NCBI GenBank assembly: GCA_964353015.1
Contig: CAYGUA010000010.1
Span: 97,418-161,417, forward strand
Direction of reading: 5' to 3'
From: JAMZMI01 sp964353015
GTDB lineage: Bacteria; Bacteroidota; Bacteroidia; Cytophagales; Cyclobacteriaceae
DNA length: 64,000 bases
Shown piece by piece: positions 16,937 to 25,833 of this stretch; position 1 is the first letter of the stretch, and every line of letters starts with the position of its first letter. The position numbers and the translations under genes are program-made. The notes below the pieces were generated by a model that was given only the letters and a program-made list of their open reading frames with translations, searched no databases and was not told the DNA's origin.

Positions 16937-17989
16937 ATGAATTACAAAATCGCAACACTTCCGGGTGATGGTATCGGGCCGGAAATCGTAGATCAGGCCA
17001 TCAAGGTCATGAATGCTATCGGAGTAAAATACGGACATTCATTTGATTTCGAATTTGCGCCAACTGGGGCTTCAGCCATTGATTTGGTAGGTGAACCTTA
17101 TCCAGAATCTACGCATCAGATTTGTATGGATGCAGACGCGGTTCTATTCGGTGCAATCGGCGATCCTAAATATGACAATGATCCTAAAGCTAAGGTGCGT
17201 CCAGAGCAAGGATTGTTGCTTATGAGAAAAAAACTTGGGCTTTATGCCAACATAAGACCAGTAGCTACTTTTCCAGCTTTGATCGACAAAAGTCCATTGA
17301 AAAATGATCGAGTTGAAGGTGCTGATTTTGTGGTAATCAGAGAATTAACTGGAGGAATTTACTTCGGTGATAAAGGAAGATCAGAAGATCTTACTTCAGC
17401 TTTTGACAACTGTGTGTACACCACTCATGAAATTGAGAGAATTCTAAAGCTTGCATTTGAATACGCCGGCAACAGAGATAAGCGTCTCACTATTGTGGAT
17501 AAAGCAAATGTGCTTTGTACCTCAAGATTGTGGAGAGAGATTTCTCAAAAAATGGAAAAGGACTATCCGGAAATCACTGTTGACTACATGTTTGTGGACA
17601 ATGCAGCCATGCAGCTGGTACAATGGCCAAAGAAATTTGATGTGATGGTTACCGAAAATATGTTTGGAGATATTCTATCGGATGAAGCGAGTGTGATCAC
17701 AGGTTCACTAGGTCTGCTACCTTCAGCTTCTGTTGGTCTTCATACGTCGGTGTTTGAACCTATTCATGGTTCGTATCCGCAAGCTGCAGGTAAGAATATT
17801 GCCAATCCAGTTGCTACAATTCTTTCAGCTGCTATGCTCTTGGATTCATTGAATTTATTTGAAGAAGCCAAAGCTATTAGAGATGCAGTAAATGCTTCTC
17901 TGGAAGCCAATTATGTGACGGAAGATATATCTAAAGAAGCCTCAAAATCTACTTCGGAAGTAGGTGATTGGATTGCCGCTCAGATTTAA
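16937..17989 (+). CDS. leuB: 3-isopropylmalate dehydrogenase
   Basis: This 350-residue NAD-dependent beta-decarboxylating dehydrogenase contains KIATLPGDGIGPEIV at the N-terminus, ELTGGIYFGDKGR at about residue 138, and the family block VTENMFGDILSDEASV. It oxidises and decarboxylates 3-isopropylmalate to 2-oxoisocaproate, the last specific step before transamination to leucine. It is the final gene of the leu cluster and is followed by a clear terminator at 18021-18051. Confidence 0.98.
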   Translation: MNYKIATLPGDGIGPEIVDQAIKVMNAIGVKYGHSFDFEFAPTGASAIDLVGEPYPESTHQICMDADAVLFGAIGDPKYDNDPKAKVRPEQGLLLMRKKLGLYANIRPVATFPALIDKSPLKNDRVEGADFVVIRELTGGIYFGDKGRSEDLTSAFDNCVYTTHEIERILKLAFEYAGNRDKRLTIVDKANVLCTSRLWREISQKMEKDYPEITVDYMFVDNAAMQLVQWPKKFDVMVTENMFGDILSDEASVITGSLGLLPSASVGLHTSVFEPIHGSYPQAAGKNIANPVATILSAAMLLDSLNLFEEAKAIRDAVNASLEANYVTEDISKEASKSTSEVGDWIAAQI

Positions 17990-18020
17990 GGTTGAAAATT
18001 TACTCGGTTTAAATAAATTG

Positions 18021-18051
18021 AAACCCTGAACGTAAAAATTCAGGGTTTTTT
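18021..18051 (+). terminator. Terminator of the leucine operon
   Basis: AAACCCTGAA (18021-18030) and TTCAGGGTTT (18039-18048) make a perfect 10-bp stem with an 8-nt loop followed by a T run. It lies 32 bp after leuB. Confidence 0.88.
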
Positions 18052-18092
18052 ATTGAATGATAATTAAGTTATTTGAACAGGTGATCACCTTG

Positions 18093-19091
18093 TTAATTTC
18101 CGATTGTATTCATCCCCACGATTTCCTTCAAAAAACGGACAGTTTCTTCTTCCACGTTTGATACATCTTTGGAGGTAAGACTTGAGCCGATAACATGATG
18201 ACCAGCTTCAGGAAATGAAACCTTCCTTTTCAAATTAGCAGGTGTACCAAGCTGATCGTACATTGCCAGCATTGCGGGAACGGACACTGTATTGTCCTGA
18301 ATTGAATCATTTTTATAGAAATAACCTAAAAAAACAGGTTGAGTTACTGCCTTAAATGTTTCAGGAGTCATCGTTTCATCAATTAGGGCGCGGAGCTCGG
18401 TCAACACTTCGAGATGGTATTTGTTGGTCCAATAATTGGCGCTAACGCTATCCAGAGGCCATTCATTGTAATCGCTTCCTTTGACCAATTTCGCCATTTG
18501 AAGTCCCCAAGGTTTCGCCAGAAGAAAAGACGAGGAATTGTAAAGGTCAATATTTGGCGAATAAAGAACAATCGCGGCAATGTCTGGCTGATTTTCTGCT
18601 AAATATAAACCATAGGTTCCCCCAGTGCTGGTTGTTAACAATATCACTTTTTCGCCAATTTTCATTCCTACAGCGATAGCTTCCTTTGCGCTTTCAATCA
18701 ATTGATTTGCAGTTAAAGTCAGCATTGGTTTTTCTTCATCTATACCATGTCCAGTTAATCTTGGTAGATAGAGATTACAACCAAATTTTTTAGCCAGGTT
18801 TTTATGAATTGGATCACCTTCTTTTTGACTGGCTGAGAAGCCATGAAGGTAAACCATGCTGTATTCCGTCTTTTTTGGGATCGAATCAAACCAAATGATT
18901 CTGGCTTCATTGTCCGGTTTTATTTGAGTGTTTGATGATTCCTGTCTGTTGATAATTTCTTCTAAATCATTTAAATCTGATGTTAAATCAGGAAGTGTTT
19001 TGTCAATGGGACCAATGTCTACTTTAGGTCCGAAAAGGTAAGTGGCACCTAGCAGGAGTATAATTCCTGACATCCATTTGAAGACTTTCAT
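18093..19091 (-). CDS. Exported alpha/beta hydrolase (esterase/lipase-like)
   Basis: This 332-residue protein has an N-terminal hydrophobic segment (about 4-20) acting as signal anchor. The alpha/beta hydrolase fold shows the oxyanion region YLHGFSASQKEG, a nucleophile elbow TSTGGTYG (Ser at about residue 190) and a C-terminal His in EAGHHVIGS. Spacing and motifs resemble monoacylglycerol-lipase/carboxylesterase enzymes. The protein probably sits at the inner membrane or in the periplasm. It is transcribed alone, convergent with leuB. Confidence 0.8.
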   Translation of the reverse strand: MKVFKWMSGIILLLGATYLFGPKVDIGPIDKTLPDLTSDLNDLEEIINRQESSNTQIKPDNEARIIWFDSIPKKTEYSMVYLHGFSASQKEGDPIHKNLAKKFGCNLYLPRLTGHGIDEEKPMLTLTANQLIESAKEAIAVGMKIGEKVILLTTSTGGTYGLYLAENQPDIAAIVLYSPNIDLYNSSSFLLAKPWGLQMAKLVKGSDYNEWPLDSVSANYWTNKYHLEVLTELRALIDETMTPETFKAVTQPVFLGYFYKNDSIQDNTVSVPAMLAMYDQLGTPANLKRKVSFPEAGHHVIGSSLTSKDVSNVEEETVRFLKEIVGMNTIGN

Positions 19092-19266
19092 AGGGGGTGT
19101 AGCGGTTTATAAATAGTGATTGAAAAAGCAGGCTTTTTTGTTGTATTAAGATTTACAATCAATTGGCAATTAATACTTAGCAAGCCTCTTGCTTAAATAT
19201 TATGAATAGTGTTGATAATTCCAATTGGAGTGAAGTATTCTTTATTTTGGAGGCAACATTGGTTTC

Positions 19267-20235
19267 TCATTTGCCATTCAAGTTCAGCAAAACATTTCCT
19301 ATTTTTTGACCGGATTCTACATATTGATAAGCATCCGAAATTTGTTCTAAGGGATAAATTCGATCAATTACAGGTATAAATTTTCCAGTGTCTAAAAGCT
19401 CTTTTATCAATACTATACTAGCAGTGATATCTGAAGGAATGGGGAAAACGACTTTCTTTTTCCCAAAAAGAGTTGTAATCAAAGCGAGAAAAGGGTTTTG
19501 AATCATGGGGCCCAATTCTGATGAAATGTATACGCCCTGAGAGAGCAATAAGGGTTTACATTTTGCGAATGTACTTTTTCCAACGGTATCGAAAATGTAA
19601 TGAAATTGGTCTTCCCTCTTGGTGAAATCTGCTTTTGTAAAGTCAATCACATGATCCGCTCCAATTGATCGCATAAGTTCCAGATTTTTTGTATCACAAA
19701 CAGCAGTCACCTCAAGCCCAAAATATTTCAATAGCTGAATCGATGCTGAACCGATGGCTCCTGATGCTCCATTTACAAGTGCCTTTTGCCCAGTATTGAT
19801 TGTCAACTTATTAATCATATTGTAGGCATAGTGTGCGCCTTCCAGACTTGCAGCAGCCTGATCAAAGCTTATGTTTTCTGGCATTTTTGCGATTCCTTTT
19901 TGTTCTGGGAAAGCCAAATATTCGGAATGAGAACTCGATCCTATATCATCAAATCCAAACACCTTATCTCCTACCTGCAACGATGTAACTGCTTTTCCAA
20001 CAGCTTCTACTGTACCTGCAAAGTCAGTTCCTGATATTTGATTTTTAGGTTTGAAAAGACCAGTGATAAATCGCATAATGAATGGCTTTGCCCTCAACAT
20101 TGCGCAATCTGTTCGATTGACCGTAGCAGCATATATACGAACTAAAACTTCGTGATCTTTTATCGTTGGAATTTCAACTTCTTTGATTTTAATGACGTCT
20201 GGCGAACCATAATTTTCATGTATTGCTGCTTTCAT
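19267..20235 (-). CDS. Zinc-free MDR oxidoreductase (quinone oxidoreductase-like)
   Basis: This 322-residue medium-chain dehydrogenase/reductase shows MKAAIHENYGSPDVIKIKEV at the N-terminus, ISGTDFAGTVEAVG, and the NADPH-binding loop NGASGAIGSASIQLLK. The structural zinc cysteines of alcohol dehydrogenases are absent, which fits the quinone oxidoreductase / enone reductase branch. It follows the small membrane-protein gene by 3 bp and is likely cotranscribed with it. An inverted repeat just upstream of the pair (20632-20651) may be the operator. Substrate unknown. Confidence 0.85.
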   Translation of the reverse strand: MKAAIHENYGSPDVIKIKEVEIPTIKDHEVLVRIYAATVNRTDCAMLRAKPFIMRFITGLFKPKNQISGTDFAGTVEAVGKAVTSLQVGDKVFGFDDIGSSSHSEYLAFPEQKGIAKMPENISFDQAAASLEGAHYAYNMINKLTINTGQKALVNGASGAIGSASIQLLKYFGLEVTAVCDTKNLELMRSIGADHVIDFTKADFTKREDQFHYIFDTVGKSTFAKCKPLLLSQGVYISSELGPMIQNPFLALITTLFGKKKVVFPIPSDITASIVLIKELLDTGKFIPVIDRIYPLEQISDAYQYVESGQKIGNVLLNLNGK

Positions 20236-20238
20236 TAG

Positions 20239-20622
20239 TTAACTTTTTACGAGGTGATTGAAAAACACGATACCAAATAATACAGCGAAGATGGAGTAGG
20301 TGATTGCAAAAGATAAAATCAAAAAATCGTTAGTCACAAAAAAACCTTTGATTAAAGCTAAAGCGCCAATAGTGAAATGAGTCAGATTTCCAATGGCAAT
20401 AGGTCGCGCGTATATTCCACCGATCAGATTGTTTTTGGCAGTCCAGTTGATCATGGCAAAAGCAAAATACAATGCTCCCAATATTTGTAAAACAATAGGT
20501 GCAAACCCGCTGAGTGAAGAGATGCTGAGAAAAGTTAACATTTCATTTGGCAGAAAAGAAAGAACTATCCCCATTATGCCCATGGCGAAGGAGCTCGCGA
20601 TCATCAAGCTTTTGGTATTCAT
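20239..20622 (-). CDS. Small four-helix membrane protein
   Basis: This 127-residue hydrophobic protein has four predicted membrane helices (about 6-25, 40-60, 75-95 and 100-122). No catalytic motif is seen and I do not recognise a named family. It is translated just ahead of the MDR oxidoreductase with a 3-bp gap, so the two probably work in the same response. The gene lies 10 bp downstream of a perfect inverted repeat. Confidence 0.7.
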   Translation of the reverse strand: MNTKSLMIASSFAMGIMGIVLSFLPNEMLTFLSISSLSGFAPIVLQILGALYFAFAMINWTAKNNLIGGIYARPIAIGNLTHFTIGALALIKGFFVTNDFLILSFAITYSIFAVLFGIVFFNHLVKS

Positions 20623-20631
20623 AAAGGTTAG

Positions 20632-20651
20632 TTAGCATTCAAAAATGCTAA
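20632..20651. promoter_or_regulatory. Operator-like inverted repeat upstream of the membrane protein / oxidoreductase pair
   Basis: TTAGCATT (20632-20639), CAAA, AATGCTAA (20644-20651): perfect 8-bp arms around a 4-bp centre, 10 bp before the start codon at 20622. This size and position fit a dimeric repressor site, though it could also be an RNA hairpin in the leader. Confidence 0.5.
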
Positions 20652-20713
20652 TAGTTTACGACGGCTACTTAATTAGGTTAAGAAATAGTCTGATTGCCTT
20701 GATCTTAGTGAGA

Positions 20714-21538
20714 TTAAATGAGCAATGCGCTCGCACTAGAAGGTATGGAACCACTCCAAAGCTCTGGTTTCAGAAGGAAATCTGGATCAGGGTTTTTCAT
20801 AGCGTTGAGCAAGCTTGATTTGATCTGTGGATTGTCTTTTTGAAGTGTTTTTAAGAGGTCCTTGATGTATTGGCGCTTCATCCCATCTTGAGATCCGCAA
20901 AGATTACAGGGTACGATTGGCCAGTTTTGTATTGCGGCATATTCTGCCAATATTTCTTCATCCAGGCTGTAAAGCGGGCGAATGATATTGATACCTGCTT
21001 TATCTGTTTGATAATGAGGTGCCATTGATGCAAGTTGACCTGAGTAAAAGGCATTCATAAGAAAAGTTTCAATGAGATCATCCAGATGATGACCAAGCGC
21101 AATTTTATTGCAATTCATTTTGGCAGCCAGATCGTAAAGCACTCCACGTCTAAGTCGGCTGCAAAGCGAACAAAATGTCTTGCCCGATTTTACCTTGTCT
21201 ACGACGATGGAATAGGTATCTCTATATTCGATATGAAATGGCACATCCCAAGAGCGAAAAAGCTCAGGCAGAATATGGTCAGGAAATCCTGGTTGCCCTT
21301 GATCAAGATTTACGGCAACATAATCAAAATTTATAGGGGCTTTCTTCTGAAAAGCCTTAAGGAAATGTAACATGCACAGACTGTCTTTTCCGCCACTTAC
21401 AGCAACCAGAATTTTGTCGCCATCTTCTATCATCCGGAAGTCAGCGATAGCTTTTCCTATTTCGCTGTTTATTTTTTTATAAAGCTTGTTCTCGCTATCG
21501 TCTTTCAAAAGAGTGCTGGTTTTTAGCGCAAATATCAA
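20714..21538 (-). CDS. ttcA: TtcA-type tRNA 2-thiocytidine synthetase
   Basis: This 274-residue PP-loop ATPase has VAVSGGKDSLCML at about residue 45 (adenylation) and two cysteine pairs, CSLC (in FCSLCSRLRRGVLY) and CNLC (in PCNLCGSQDGMKRQ), which in TtcA hold an Fe-S cluster. The motif KIALGHHLDDLIETFLMN is also typical. The enzyme thiolates cytidine 32 in certain tRNAs. It lies downstream of ssb but is separated from it by a strong terminator, so it has its own or a read-through promoter. Confidence 0.9.
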   Translation of the reverse strand: MIFALKTSTLLKDDSENKLYKKINSEIGKAIADFRMIEDGDKILVAVSGGKDSLCMLHFLKAFQKKAPINFDYVAVNLDQGQPGFPDHILPELFRSWDVPFHIEYRDTYSIVVDKVKSGKTFCSLCSRLRRGVLYDLAAKMNCNKIALGHHLDDLIETFLMNAFYSGQLASMAPHYQTDKAGINIIRPLYSLDEEILAEYAAIQNWPIVPCNLCGSQDGMKRQYIKDLLKTLQKDNPQIKSSLLNAMKNPDPDFLLKPELWSGSIPSSASALLI

Positions 21539-21557
21539 CCTTCCCGCCGTAAAAAAT

Positions 21558-21587
21558 AAAACCCGATAGTGTTGTCCATCGGGTTTT
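21558..21587 (-). terminator. Terminator downstream of ssb
   Basis: AAAACCCGAT (21558-21567) and ATCGGGTTTT (21578-21587) form a perfect 10-bp stem with a 10-nt loop. Read on the minus strand it is followed by a T-rich tract, so it stops ssb transcripts before ttcA. Confidence 0.88.
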
Positions 21588-21606
21588 TGGTAAAGTTGTT
21601 ACTTTA

Positions 21607-21942
21607 TCAGGCTTTTTTATCGAGCATCAATAGCTCGTTCAGGCTGATTTCCGTCACATATTTTTTTGCACCATCTTTCTCATAGCTGCGATTAATCAAT
21701 TTGCCTTCTACGGCAATTTCGCTTCCCTTCTTGAGATATTTAGCGGCGACATCCGCTTTTTTACCCCATGCAACAATGTTGTGCCATTGGGTGTCTTCCA
21801 CTTTCTCACCTTTATTATTTAGGTAAGTTTCATTTGTTGCCAGACTGAAAGTGGCCATTTTTTTTCCTGATTCGAAATCTTTGATTTCAGGATCGTTACC
21901 TAATCTGCCGATTAAATGTACGCTGTTCTTTAATGATGTCAT
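21607..21942 (-). CDS. ssb: Short single-stranded DNA-binding protein
   Basis: The OB-fold protein has 111 residues from the ATG at 21942 (MTSLKNSVHLIGRLGNDPE). An upstream in-frame Met at 21966 would only add hydrophobic residues. Family motifs are FSLATNETY, WHNIVAWGKKADVA and YLKKGSEIAVEGKL. It ends soon after the OB fold (LMLDKKA) and lacks the linker and acidic DDxPF tip through which housekeeping SSB recruits repair proteins. That suggests a secondary SSB, perhaps stress- or competence-related. A long non-coding upstream region with three AAGCGTT copies precedes it. Confidence 0.92.
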   Translation of the reverse strand: MTSLKNSVHLIGRLGNDPEIKDFESGKKMATFSLATNETYLNNKGEKVEDTQWHNIVAWGKKADVAAKYLKKGSEIAVEGKLINRSYEKDGAKKYVTEISLNELLMLDKKA

Positions 21943-22027
21943 GATAATAATAATTAAGATAAACAATGAAGTCTCTGATTGGCAGATGACTTTTGTCGAT
22001 TGACATCACAAAGGAATAAAAGAACTC

Positions 22028-22072
22028 AAGCGTTATTCGGTAGTTAAGCGTTTATAGTCGTTTATAAGCGTT
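22028..22072. repeat. Three spaced AAGCGTT copies upstream of ssb
   Basis: AAGCGTT occurs at 22028-22034, 22046-22052 and 22066-22072 (18- and 20-bp periods). CGTTTATA is repeated at 22049-22056 and 22059-22066. The near-two-turn spacing suggests protein-binding sites on one DNA face. Confidence 0.5.
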
Positions 22073-22326
22073 GGCACACGGATAACATTCAGAAAAAGAG
22101 TGAGTTAGTTTTTTCTTAGCAGTATAGAAATTTGAAAATTAATAACGAGTTTGACTTACTAAGTATCAGTAATACTTGAATCTTTCTTGTCTTCTCATCA
22201 AAAATTTCCACATACTGACGACAATATCGTGTACAGCATACTCTAATACATTTAAGAGATTTTTAGCGTGGTTGGGCTGCTTCATCTTTAAATTGATTCT
22301 GGTTGAGTAGTGAATATAAAAAAAAT

Positions 22327-22338
22327 ATGTTGCAACAT
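22327..22338. promoter_or_regulatory. 12-bp perfect palindrome ATGTTGCAACAT
   Basis: A perfect dyad, about 100 bp upstream of the zinc-finger gene, of a size typical for a helix-turn-helix dimer. No regulator is identifiable. Confidence 0.35.
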
Positions 22339-22438
22339 GAAAATGATTTCGGTGAACATTGATATTTCATGCATGAGCGTGGAATAAAAAAAATGAATAG
22401 ATTAGCAATTATATAATCCCACTATGAGCTATTAAAAT

Positions 22439-22798
22439 ATGGATGAAAAGCAATGCCTTGAGTGTGGCAATCATTTTTTTGGAAGAGCCGATAAAAAGTT
22501 TTGCTCCGACAGCTGCCGCAATGCCTTCAACAATAAATTATATGTTATCGAAGAAGCTCTCATCAAAAAAGTTAATCGGATAATGCGTAAAAACTGGCAA
22601 ATTTTGAATGCGCTAAATCCAAATGACAAGCTAAAAGTGTCAATGGCAAAATTGGCCAAGCAAGGATTTGATTTTGACTACATCACAGCGAATTATTTCA
22701 CGAAGGAAGGGAAGGAATATCGGTTTTGTTATGATCAAGGGTATCTGCTGCTTGCCGATAATAATGTGTTGCTCGTGAAACGATCGATAGAAGAATAA
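22439..22798 (+). CDS. Small zinc-ribbon protein
   Basis: This 119-residue protein starts with a Cys4-type zinc site, CLECGNHFFGRADKKFCSDSC, with C-x2-C and C-x3-C pairs as in the MYM/DUF2116-like zinc ribbons. A helical segment (about 35-75) and a beta-rich tail with YITANYFTKEGKEYRFCYD follow. No signal peptide is present, so it is probably cytoplasmic, perhaps nucleic-acid or protein binding. The TPR histidine kinase follows after 96 bp, with its own -7 element in that gap. The function is not known. Confidence 0.75.
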   Translation: MDEKQCLECGNHFFGRADKKFCSDSCRNAFNNKLYVIEEALIKKVNRIMRKNWQILNALNPNDKLKVSMAKLAKQGFDFDYITANYFTKEGKEYRFCYDQGYLLLADNNVLLVKRSIEE

Positions 22799-22869
22799 TC
22801 CTTAACCCAACTCAATGACTAATCAATTTCTTGTAAATGATCATAAATTATATTGTGATCAATACATTT

Positions 22870-22877
22870 TATATTTG
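22870..22877 (+). promoter_or_regulatory. -7 promoter element of the TPR histidine kinase
   Basis: TATATTTG matches TAnnTTTG and lies 17 bp before the ATG, implying a very short leader. No -33 TTTG at proper spacing is visible. Confidence 0.4.
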
Positions 22878-22894
22878 AGTTCACTGCAATTAAA

Positions 22895-24640
22895 ATGATC
22901 CAACCAAACCACCAAATTAGGCAAATATCAGATTTGCTTCAAAAGGCCTATGAGATTCGCGTAAGCGATTTGGTGAAGAGCATTGAACTAACGGAAACAG
23001 CATTACGTCTGAGCAAAGAGTTAAAATATCAGGAGTTCGTCGCTAAGAGTTATTCATATTTATCATTGTTTCACATGATCATCGGTCAATACTCTGAGTC
23101 AATGCGTTTGGCTGAGCTAGCAATTAGCATTTACAGTGATTTGGGAGATGAGCGGGGAGTAGCAGATGCCATGTACAACATTGCTGGTACCTATTACAAA
23201 ACCAATAATTTTCATTCAGGTCTGATCTATCTGGTAGATTGCTTATCTATATACAAGCGCTACGATGACTACCACAATCAAGCTCGCGTATTGAAATCAT
23301 TGGGTACTATTTATGAGTATTTTGGAGATGAGGCTAGCGCCATCGAGTCTTATCAACGTGCTGTGGAGGCTGGTAAACTAGCAAATGATAAAAATCTTCA
23401 GTCAAATGCATATAATCCTCTTTCTGGAATTTTTCTAAATCGAAATCAGGTTGAAAGAGCCATGGAAATAATCCAATTGTCATTGGATATGAAAACCGAA
23501 ACTGGAGATGTGCGTGGGATAGCTTTTGCCATATACGGTAGAGGAAAGGTTTATGCAAAAAAAGGTTTGCATGAAGATGCTGAAAGGGATTTTTTGGAAT
23601 CTCTGAAAATACATACTGAAATGGGTGAGAAGCTTGGGCGAGGAATGACGCTCAATAAGCTTGGAGCACTTTATCTTGAAATGGGTGATTTTGCTAAGGC
23701 GAGAGAACGCATCAATGAAGCACTTGAATATAGTATTCAGAGTAAGACTGCTTTTATCAAATACAAAGCATACAATCATCTTTATCTAATCGCCAAAAAA
23801 GAAAATAATCTAGGAGAAGCATTGGCTCATTTGGAATCGAGTCTTAATGAAAAAGAAAATGTGATCAATGCCCAAACTCACAAGATCATTGAGGCATATC
23901 AGGTGATCTCGGAAAAGCAAAATCTGGAGCTTGAAGCTAAAACCCAACGCGAAAAAGCTGAAATTATAGGTAAAAAGAATCGTGAATTGGATGCTTTTTT
24001 TTACAGAGTTTCCCATGACTTGAAATCACCAATCAGTTCAATTATTGGTTTAGATGAAATAGTTCGAGAGCAGGTGACTGATAAAAATGCCCTAAAATAT
24101 TTTGATGTATATAAAAAGCAGTTTTCCAGAATCAATGACATACTTGATGATCTGATGAAGCTCGCCAAAATGGATCATTATTCTGATGCCAAAGATTTGA
24201 TTGATTTCAATAAACTGATTAGCGACTGCATTTGCTCATTTACATATATGCAGCATTTTGATAAAGTAAAGTTTAATGTTGAAATCAAAGAAAATCTCCA
24301 TTATAAAGCGCAATGGTCGCTGATAAATAGCATCATTCAGAATCTTGTAGAAAACGCAATAAAATATGCCGACCTTAAAAAACAAGAATCGAATATAAAA
24401 CTCAACATTGATCAGATTGGACGAGAGTTGATAATCTCGTGTCAAGACAATGGTATTGGGATCAGCGCTGAAGCCTCAAAACGTATTTTTGAAATGTTTT
24501 ACAAGCAAAACAATCAAATAGCAGGCTCTGGTTTGGGGCTTTATATATTGAATAGAGCCGTAGAAAAACTTCAGGGCTCAGTTCAGGTTGATAGCATTCT
24601 TGGTGAAGGAACTACATTGACTGTTTACTTACCTATTTAG
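22895..24640 (+). CDS. Cytoplasmic TPR-containing histidine kinase
   Basis: This 581-residue protein has no signal peptide or membrane helix. Residues about 30-330 form six to eight tetratricopeptide repeats (for example GDEASAIESYQRAVEAGKLA). A coiled coil (about 335-365) leads into HisKA with FYRVSHDLKSPISS (His374), then HATPase_c with NLVENAIKYA, DNGIGIS and GSGLGLYIL. It resembles orphan Bacteroidota TPR sensor kinases, but many of those have a membrane segment between TPR and kinase, and none is seen here. No response regulator is adjacent. Its stop overlaps the convergent methyltransferase gene by 8 bp. Confidence 0.88.
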   Translation: MIQPNHQIRQISDLLQKAYEIRVSDLVKSIELTETALRLSKELKYQEFVAKSYSYLSLFHMIIGQYSESMRLAELAISIYSDLGDERGVADAMYNIAGTYYKTNNFHSGLIYLVDCLSIYKRYDDYHNQARVLKSLGTIYEYFGDEASAIESYQRAVEAGKLANDKNLQSNAYNPLSGIFLNRNQVERAMEIIQLSLDMKTETGDVRGIAFAIYGRGKVYAKKGLHEDAERDFLESLKIHTEMGEKLGRGMTLNKLGALYLEMGDFAKARERINEALEYSIQSKTAFIKYKAYNHLYLIAKKENNLGEALAHLESSLNEKENVINAQTHKIIEAYQVISEKQNLELEAKTQREKAEIIGKKNRELDAFFYRVSHDLKSPISSIIGLDEIVREQVTDKNALKYFDVYKKQFSRINDILDDLMKLAKMDHYSDAKDLIDFNKLISDCICSFTYMQHFDKVKFNVEIKENLHYKAQWSLINSIIQNLVENAIKYADLKKQESNIKLNIDQIGRELIISCQDNGIGISAEASKRIFEMFYKQNNQIAGSGLGLYILNRAVEKLQGSVQVDSILGEGTTLTVYLPI

Positions 24641-25766
24641 CATCTTTACTTCCCTGATACATTTCATATTTTTGGAATTTGCATTCCAGTGCTCCGTTAA
24701 AAAGAACAATTTTCTTAGATGCTTTCAGATGAACTTGCTTGAAAGCCTCCATATTGGAACTGATGATCCAAGCATCAAAACCCGTGTAGTGATTTTTGAG
24801 TGTATCCCCGATGAGTTTATATAAATCGTTCACGTTTTCACCTATTCTTTCGCCGTAAGGTGGATTCGTGACGATCATACCTGAGGGTGTTTTTGGGATG
24901 TTTTTTTCCAAGGAAATCCTTCTCACCGTGATCGCATCACGCATTTTTAGCTTATTAATTGTCTTTTCTGCAAGCCTGATTGCCGTGAAATCGATATCGC
25001 CTCCAGACAATTCTAAGTTTGTTTTTCGGATGGCAGCCTGAGCTTCTGCTTTCACCCTGTTCCAAATTACCGGATCGAAACTGCTCCAGTTTTTGAATCC
25101 AAAATCGTTGCGATAAAGTTGCGGGGCGATATTCATTCCCATCAAAGCCGCCTCAAACAAAATTGTGCCTGAGCCACACATAGGATCAACCAAGGGAATG
25201 TCTTTATTCCATCCGGCAAGCTTGAGCAATCCTGCTGCCAGCACTTCATTCATTGGGGCTTTGTGGCCAGGCTCATGATAGCCACGCTTGTTTAAAGTAT
25301 CGCCAGAGCTATCGAGTGAAATGGTAAATTGATCCTGATAGGCATGTAAATCAAATTGGATGTCTGGTTTTTTGATATCTACTGACGGACGAATTCCTGT
25401 TTTATTTCGAAACTGATCTACAATGGCGTCTTTAGTTTTGAGCGCTGCAAATTGAGTATGACGAAAGAATTTAGAGAAAATGGTATTGTCTATGGCGAAC
25501 GTTTGACTGTTGTTTAAATATTTAGACCAGTCATATTTATACACTTCATCATAGAGTTGCTGTTCGTTTTCTGCCTTGAAATGATAGATGGGCACCAATA
25601 CTTTAAGTGCTGTTCGCAGATGCAAATTTGCTTTATATAGAAATTCCAGATTTCCCTCACAGGACACAGATCGCTTGAGGATATTGATTTCATTTCCTCC
25701 AATCTCTTTGATTTCTTCTGCCAGGATTTCTTCCAATCCGTGCATGGTTTTGATGAGTATTTTCAC
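24633..25766 (-). CDS. THUMP-domain RNA methyltransferase (RlmL-like)
   Basis: This 377-residue protein has an N-terminal ferredoxin-like plus THUMP RNA-binding region (about 1-155). The Rossmann methyltransferase domain follows, with SAM motif I PLVDPMCGSGTILFEAAL and catalytic motif IV IVTNPPYGERIG. The layout is that of the RlmL-type guanine-N2 methyltransferases of 23S rRNA (the C-terminal RlmK half is absent, as in most bacteria). Its 3' end overlaps that of the TPR kinase gene. The precise target nucleotide cannot be assigned here. Confidence 0.9.
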   Translation of the reverse strand: MKILIKTMHGLEEILAEEIKEIGGNEINILKRSVSCEGNLEFLYKANLHLRTALKVLVPIYHFKAENEQQLYDEVYKYDWSKYLNNSQTFAIDNTIFSKFFRHTQFAALKTKDAIVDQFRNKTGIRPSVDIKKPDIQFDLHAYQDQFTISLDSSGDTLNKRGYHEPGHKAPMNEVLAAGLLKLAGWNKDIPLVDPMCGSGTILFEAALMGMNIAPQLYRNDFGFKNWSSFDPVIWNRVKAEAQAAIRKTNLELSGGDIDFTAIRLAEKTINKLKMRDAITVRRISLEKNIPKTPSGMIVTNPPYGERIGENVNDLYKLIGDTLKNHYTGFDAWIISSNMEAFKQVHLKASKKIVLFNGALECKFQKYEMYQGSKDAK

Positions 25767-25833
25767 TTGTATCCTGCTTTATTGTTTAGTGGATAGAAAT
25801 TTTCCAATGTTTTTAATGTTCTGTATTGTTTAA

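Larger units (their letters stand above)
21943..22438. other. Long non-coding region between ssb and a zinc-finger gene
   Basis: This is a 496-bp AT-rich gap between divergent genes, with no supported coding sequence or RNA gene. It contains three spaced AAGCGTT copies (22028-22072), a perfect 12-bp palindrome (22327-22338) and a CATGCATG. It is unusually long for this otherwise compact stretch. Confidence 0.5.

Noticed and set aside
22337..22387. 16-codon frame (MKMISVNIDISCMSVE) after the 12-bp palindrome
   Set aside because: It is too short, with no ribosome-binding site or conservation evidence available.
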